From Tautonia marina (lineage in GTDB: Bacteria > Planctomycetota > Planctomycetia > Isosphaerales > Isosphaeraceae), in NCBI RefSeq assembly GCF_009177065.1, contig NZ_WEZF01000011.1, positions 62,001 through 126,000 on the forward strand: DNA of 64,000 nucleotides, read 5' to 3'. The first letter of the stretch is position 1, and every line of letters starts with the position of its first letter. Below, one piece after another: positions 61,370 to 64,000 of the stretch. The translations under genes and the position numbers were made by a program. The notes under the pieces are model-generated. The model was given only the letters and a program-made list of their open reading frames with translations, ran no database searches and was not told the origin of the DNA.

Positions 61370-64000
61370 TCAACCGAACTCCGGTCCAGCATCCTCACGC
61401 TCCCCCTGATCGGCAGTTCCCAACCTGAGCGTCGGCCGGAGGAACGACCAGCCGAGCAGCACCAGAGCCAGGACCAGCCCGATCGTCGAGCCAAGCAGGC
61501 CGAGACGGAAGGAATCGGGCTCGTAGGTATACACAAGCTCATGGGTCCCGCTCGGCACGGCGGCCCCTCGCATCATGCGGTTGGTGCGGATGATGGGGGC
61601 GGGCTCGCCGTCGATGGTCAATTGCCAGCCGGGGTAAAACGTGTCGGCCAGCACGACCAGGCCGGGGCGTTCCAGCGTCGCTCTCAGCTCGACGCGCTGG
61701 GGCTCATGAGCGATCACCTCCACCCGCTCGCCCATCCCCGGAGGGCCGCCGGTCGCAAACCCCTGAAGCACGCTCGGGTCGTCCGGCTCAACCCAGGCGA
61801 GGCGTCGAGGGTCGAACACATTCAGGTCCGGATTCGACCAGAACGGATCGCCGGGGCCAGGATGCAGGATCTCGTTCATGACCCCGAGCCGAGCCTCGCG
61901 GTCAAGCCCCGTAATCGGTGTAAGAACCTTCAACTCATGCACGATCCAGGCCCGAGGATAAGCCGCTTCATTCCTCAGAATCTGCACATCATTCTCGAGC
62001 GTAATGCGATTCTGTTCCTCGATTGGCAAGGCCGCGAATGCCTCTCGGTCAGGGTCGATCGTCGTGGTTTCGGGCAGGAAGGCGGCATAGCTGCGGAACT
62101 CGCTCACCCAGTCGGCGGAGACCATCGGCACGACGAAGTATCGGGTATTCCAGAGATCGAACCCCCGGCGCGGGAAGACGACGATCTCCTTGCCCGCCTC
62201 GTCGTTCAGCATCCGGGCCGCCTCGGGCCGAAGCCGACGCTGAAAGGGAGCAAAGAAGAACATCATATCATAAAGTTCTGCTGTCCCTTCGGTGTGAGTG
62301 TATTCAACTCCCGAGAGCAGGCCGTACTTCGGCTGGATCGTGTCGCGTTCCCATCGCACCAGTTCCCGAACGCGGTTCGGGTCGCTCGTAACGGTCCAGT
62401 TCAGCGGGCTCCAGACGGGCATCCGGTGGATCCGGTAGGGGCCTTCGGTCGGCTGTTCAGCCTCGGCCTCGGCGATCAGGTCCAGCACCCTCGGCGTATT
62501 CTCGACGTCGAGCATCTCCTGCGGCACGGTGAGGACGAACCGGGAGTTGGCCACGATCAGATCGGCGGTCAGGGTGAGCAGCATCAAGGCCGCGCCCAGC
62601 TTTGGACGACGAGCGGCGAGGGGGGCGATGACGAGCATCAGCGTCATCACGACGGCGGCATGACCGAGCGCCCGGGCCGTCTCGAACCGGGCCGCTTCGG
62701 GCTGGATCGGGCCGAAAGTCCCGCCCTGCGTGGCCATCTGATCGGAGGCGATCCAGGCCACAAACCGCTCCGATCCGACCGCCAGCGCCGCTCCCGCAAC
62801 GATCGTCGCCACCAGGGCCACCGCGGCCGTCACCACGACGCGACGGGTCCGACCGCCGACGAGCCGGTCCCATCCGAAACCGCTCAGCCCGGCAATCCCC
62901 AACGCGGCGAAGGTCATGAACTTCGCCGGATAGCGAAAGCCGTCGAACCCTGGCAACACAACGGCCAGGAACCAGTAGAAGCTGCCGTCGCCGTCGCGGA
63001 GCATCCCATCCAACCGCACCGGTCCGGTCATCGCGGGATCGTGCGGCCCGATCTGCTCGGCCAGGCCCGGCACGAACCGGGCGAACCAGAGCGGACTGGT
63101 ATACATCCCCAATCCGGCCAGCACCCCGAGCAGCGCAACGGCCGACATCAACCCCCGGCCCGGCGTCCGACCTCGAAAGCCGAAGGCCGTCAGCGCCAGC
63201 ACCAGCACCGGCCCGCCGAGGTAATGCGACGGCACCCAGACCTTCTGCGATCCCCCGGGCGGCAGCAAGTACATCCAGGTCGATTCCACCCCGAAGCTCA
63301 TGCCGAAGACGTTCGGCCAGAGCAACTCGGCCAGGCGGTACGGCTCGACACTGAAGGCGTAGATCTCGTGCGAGCCCTCGCGGGCAACCCGGCTCGACAG
63401 GCTGTTGAACTCGCTCGATGGCAAGAGCTGCGCGGCCGCGAGCAAACCGGCCAAGGCCGCCGAGCCGAGCAGCAGGGCGAGCATCCCCATTCTGGCCCGA
63501 CCTTTTGGGCTCCGCTTCCAGACGACGGCGATCAGGACCGCTGCGACCGCCCAGCCGCCCAGGACGAGCTTCGAGGCGAACGGCGTCCACGGGAAGACGG
63601 GCATCGGCTGGGTCTGCGTCGGCCTCGGGCGCAGTTCCGGCAGCCAGATCCCCGCCACGAGCGTCAGACCGACCCAGGCAATCAGCCCTCCGATCGCCAC
63701 CAGCGACCAGACGAGCCATCGGGACGAGCGGGGCCGGTCGCCGTCGTTGGGCGATCGCCGGGCCGCGCCGACGATCGCCAAGGCATAGCCGGCGGCAATC
63801 AGGCCGGTGACGTAGGTCGCCTGTGGATCGCCGCCGAGGGTCTGCATTGTCAGGACGGCCGCCAGCTCGACAATCGCCCGACGCATACGGAGCCGGACCA
63901 GGCGATCCACCGCCAGCAAGCCGAGCGGCATCCAGGCCGCCCCGACAAGAAAGATGATGTTGCAGTATTGAAACAACACCGGCACGCCGAACCCGTAGCC
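61370..64000 (-). CDS. YfhO family membrane protein (5' end cut off by window edge)
   Basis: At least 877 residues, open to the window edge. Many hydrophobic helices (for example IVELAAVLTMQTLGG and GLMSAVALLGVLAGLGMY), loops with EGSHEIYAFSVEPYRLAELLWPNVFG typical of YfhO proteins, and a C-terminal soluble beta-rich region before two last helices (LLGSTIGLVLALVLLGWSFL). YfhO proteins are thought to act in glycosylation of envelope polymers such as teichoic acids; in planctomycetes the role is unproven. The N-terminus lies beyond the edge. Confidence 0.85.
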   Translation of the reverse strand, partial: GYGFGVPVLFQYCNIIFLVGAAWMPLGLLAVDRLVRLRMRRAIVELAAVLTMQTLGGDPQATYVTGLIAAGYALAIVGAARRSPNDGDRPRSSRWLVWSLVAIGGLIAWVGLTLVAGIWLPELRPRPTQTQPMPVFPWTPFASKLVLGGWAVAAVLIAVVWKRSPKGRARMGMLALLLGSAALAGLLAAAQLLPSSEFNSLSSRVAREGSHEIYAFSVEPYRLAELLWPNVFGMSFGVESTWMYLLPPGGSQKVWVPSHYLGGPVLVLALTAFGFRGRTPGRGLMSAVALLGVLAGLGMYTSPLWFARFVPGLAEQIGPHDPAMTGPVRLDGMLRDGDGSFYWFLAVVLPGFDGFRYPAKFMTFAALGIAGLSGFGWDRLVGGRTRRVVVTAAVALVATIVAGAALAVGSERFVAWIASDQMATQGGTFGPIQPEAARFETARALGHAAVVMTLMLVIAPLAARRPKLGAALMLLTLTADLIVANSRFVLTVPQEMLDVENTPRVLDLIAEAEAEQPTEGPYRIHRMPVWSPLNWTVTSDPNRVRELVRWERDTIQPKYGLLSGVEYTHTEGTAELYDMMFFFAPFQRRLRPEAARMLNDEAGKEIVVFPRRGFDLWNTRYFVVPMVSADWVSEFRSYAAFLPETTTIDPDREAFAALPIEEQNRITLENDVQILRNEAAYPRAWIVHELKVLTPITGLDREARLGVMNEILHPGPGDPFWSNPDLNVFDPRRLAWVEPDDPSVLQGFATGGPPGMGERVEVIAHEPQRVELRATLERPGLVVLADTFYPGWQLTIDGEPAPIIRTNRMMRGAAVPSGTHELVYTYEPDSFRLGLLGSTIGLVLALVLLGWSFLRPTLRLGTADQGEREDAGPEFG

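Overview
The window is GC-rich bacterial chromosome from a planctomycete, most likely of the Isosphaeraceae type. The lineage call rests on family content: DUF1559-type pseudopilins with the H-X9-DG C-terminal motif, PEP-CTERM anchored exported proteins, a giant subtilase with an LEPR-XLL type N-terminus, Tat-exported Gfo/Idh/MocA oxidoreductases, DUF4058 and Uma2 proteins, and a YfhO membrane protein. No rRNA, tRNA, CRISPR array or intact transposase gene was seen.

Layout. 1-6.1 kb (minus): a partial fused MFS/spermidine synthase-like membrane protein, a pseudopilin with a His/Asp-rich insert, a choice-of-anchor M PEP-CTERM protein, a second pseudopilin and a small Cys/His-rich exported protein, preceded by a candidate operator-promoter; metal handling is a possible theme. 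6.3-13.1 kb (minus): ClpB and DnaK, with two paralogous small proteins around a Uma2 nuclease-like gene between them. 13.6-24.6 kb (plus): a housekeeping run of pheA, DUF4058, a methyltransferase, aroF, tpiA, secG, yicC, gmk, rpoZ and ftsK. 24.6-27.4 kb (plus): a DUF4058-like protein and an alpha/beta-hydrolase lipoprotein, whose 3' end overlaps the convergent nadE. 27.3-40.1 kb (minus): nadE, a small protein, the S8 peptidase, a zinc ribbon, DUF427, a thioesterase and a membrane/TPR protein. 40.4-44.3 kb (plus): a DUF6498-like membrane protein, an SRPBCC protein, a decayed surface-protein remnant (minus) and a zinc-ribbon membrane protein.

44.3-48.1 kb is the most unusual stretch: three near-identical pieces of an RHS core. 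The first ends in a PD-(D/E)XK-like nuclease tip followed 8 nt later by a candidate immunity gene. The second has lost its toxin and is followed by an orphan SUKH immunity gene. The third is a bare core. Copies of a palindromic dispersed element sit at the joints. The toxin tip and the cargo genes are AT-rich against the surrounding DNA.

48.2-54.7 kb holds a two-subunit molybdenum hydroxylase (minus) divergent from two Tat-exported Gfo/Idh/MocA proteins and a small membrane protein. 54.8-56.4 kb is a second AT-rich island, with two unknown membrane proteins each preceded by a degenerate 76-bp repeat. A near-perfect 30-bp-arm hairpin, a RelE/Phd-like toxin-antitoxin pair, small proteins, a PEP-CTERM protein, a TIM-barrel-like protein and a partial YfhO protein complete the window.

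Several dispersed repeat families occupy the intergenic DNA: the palindromic element, a module of GCGCACC heptamers at mostly 12-bp period placed about 75 nt after CGAAACGAA, and a triple 11-bp ATCCGTG repeat. They may be as informative as the genes.
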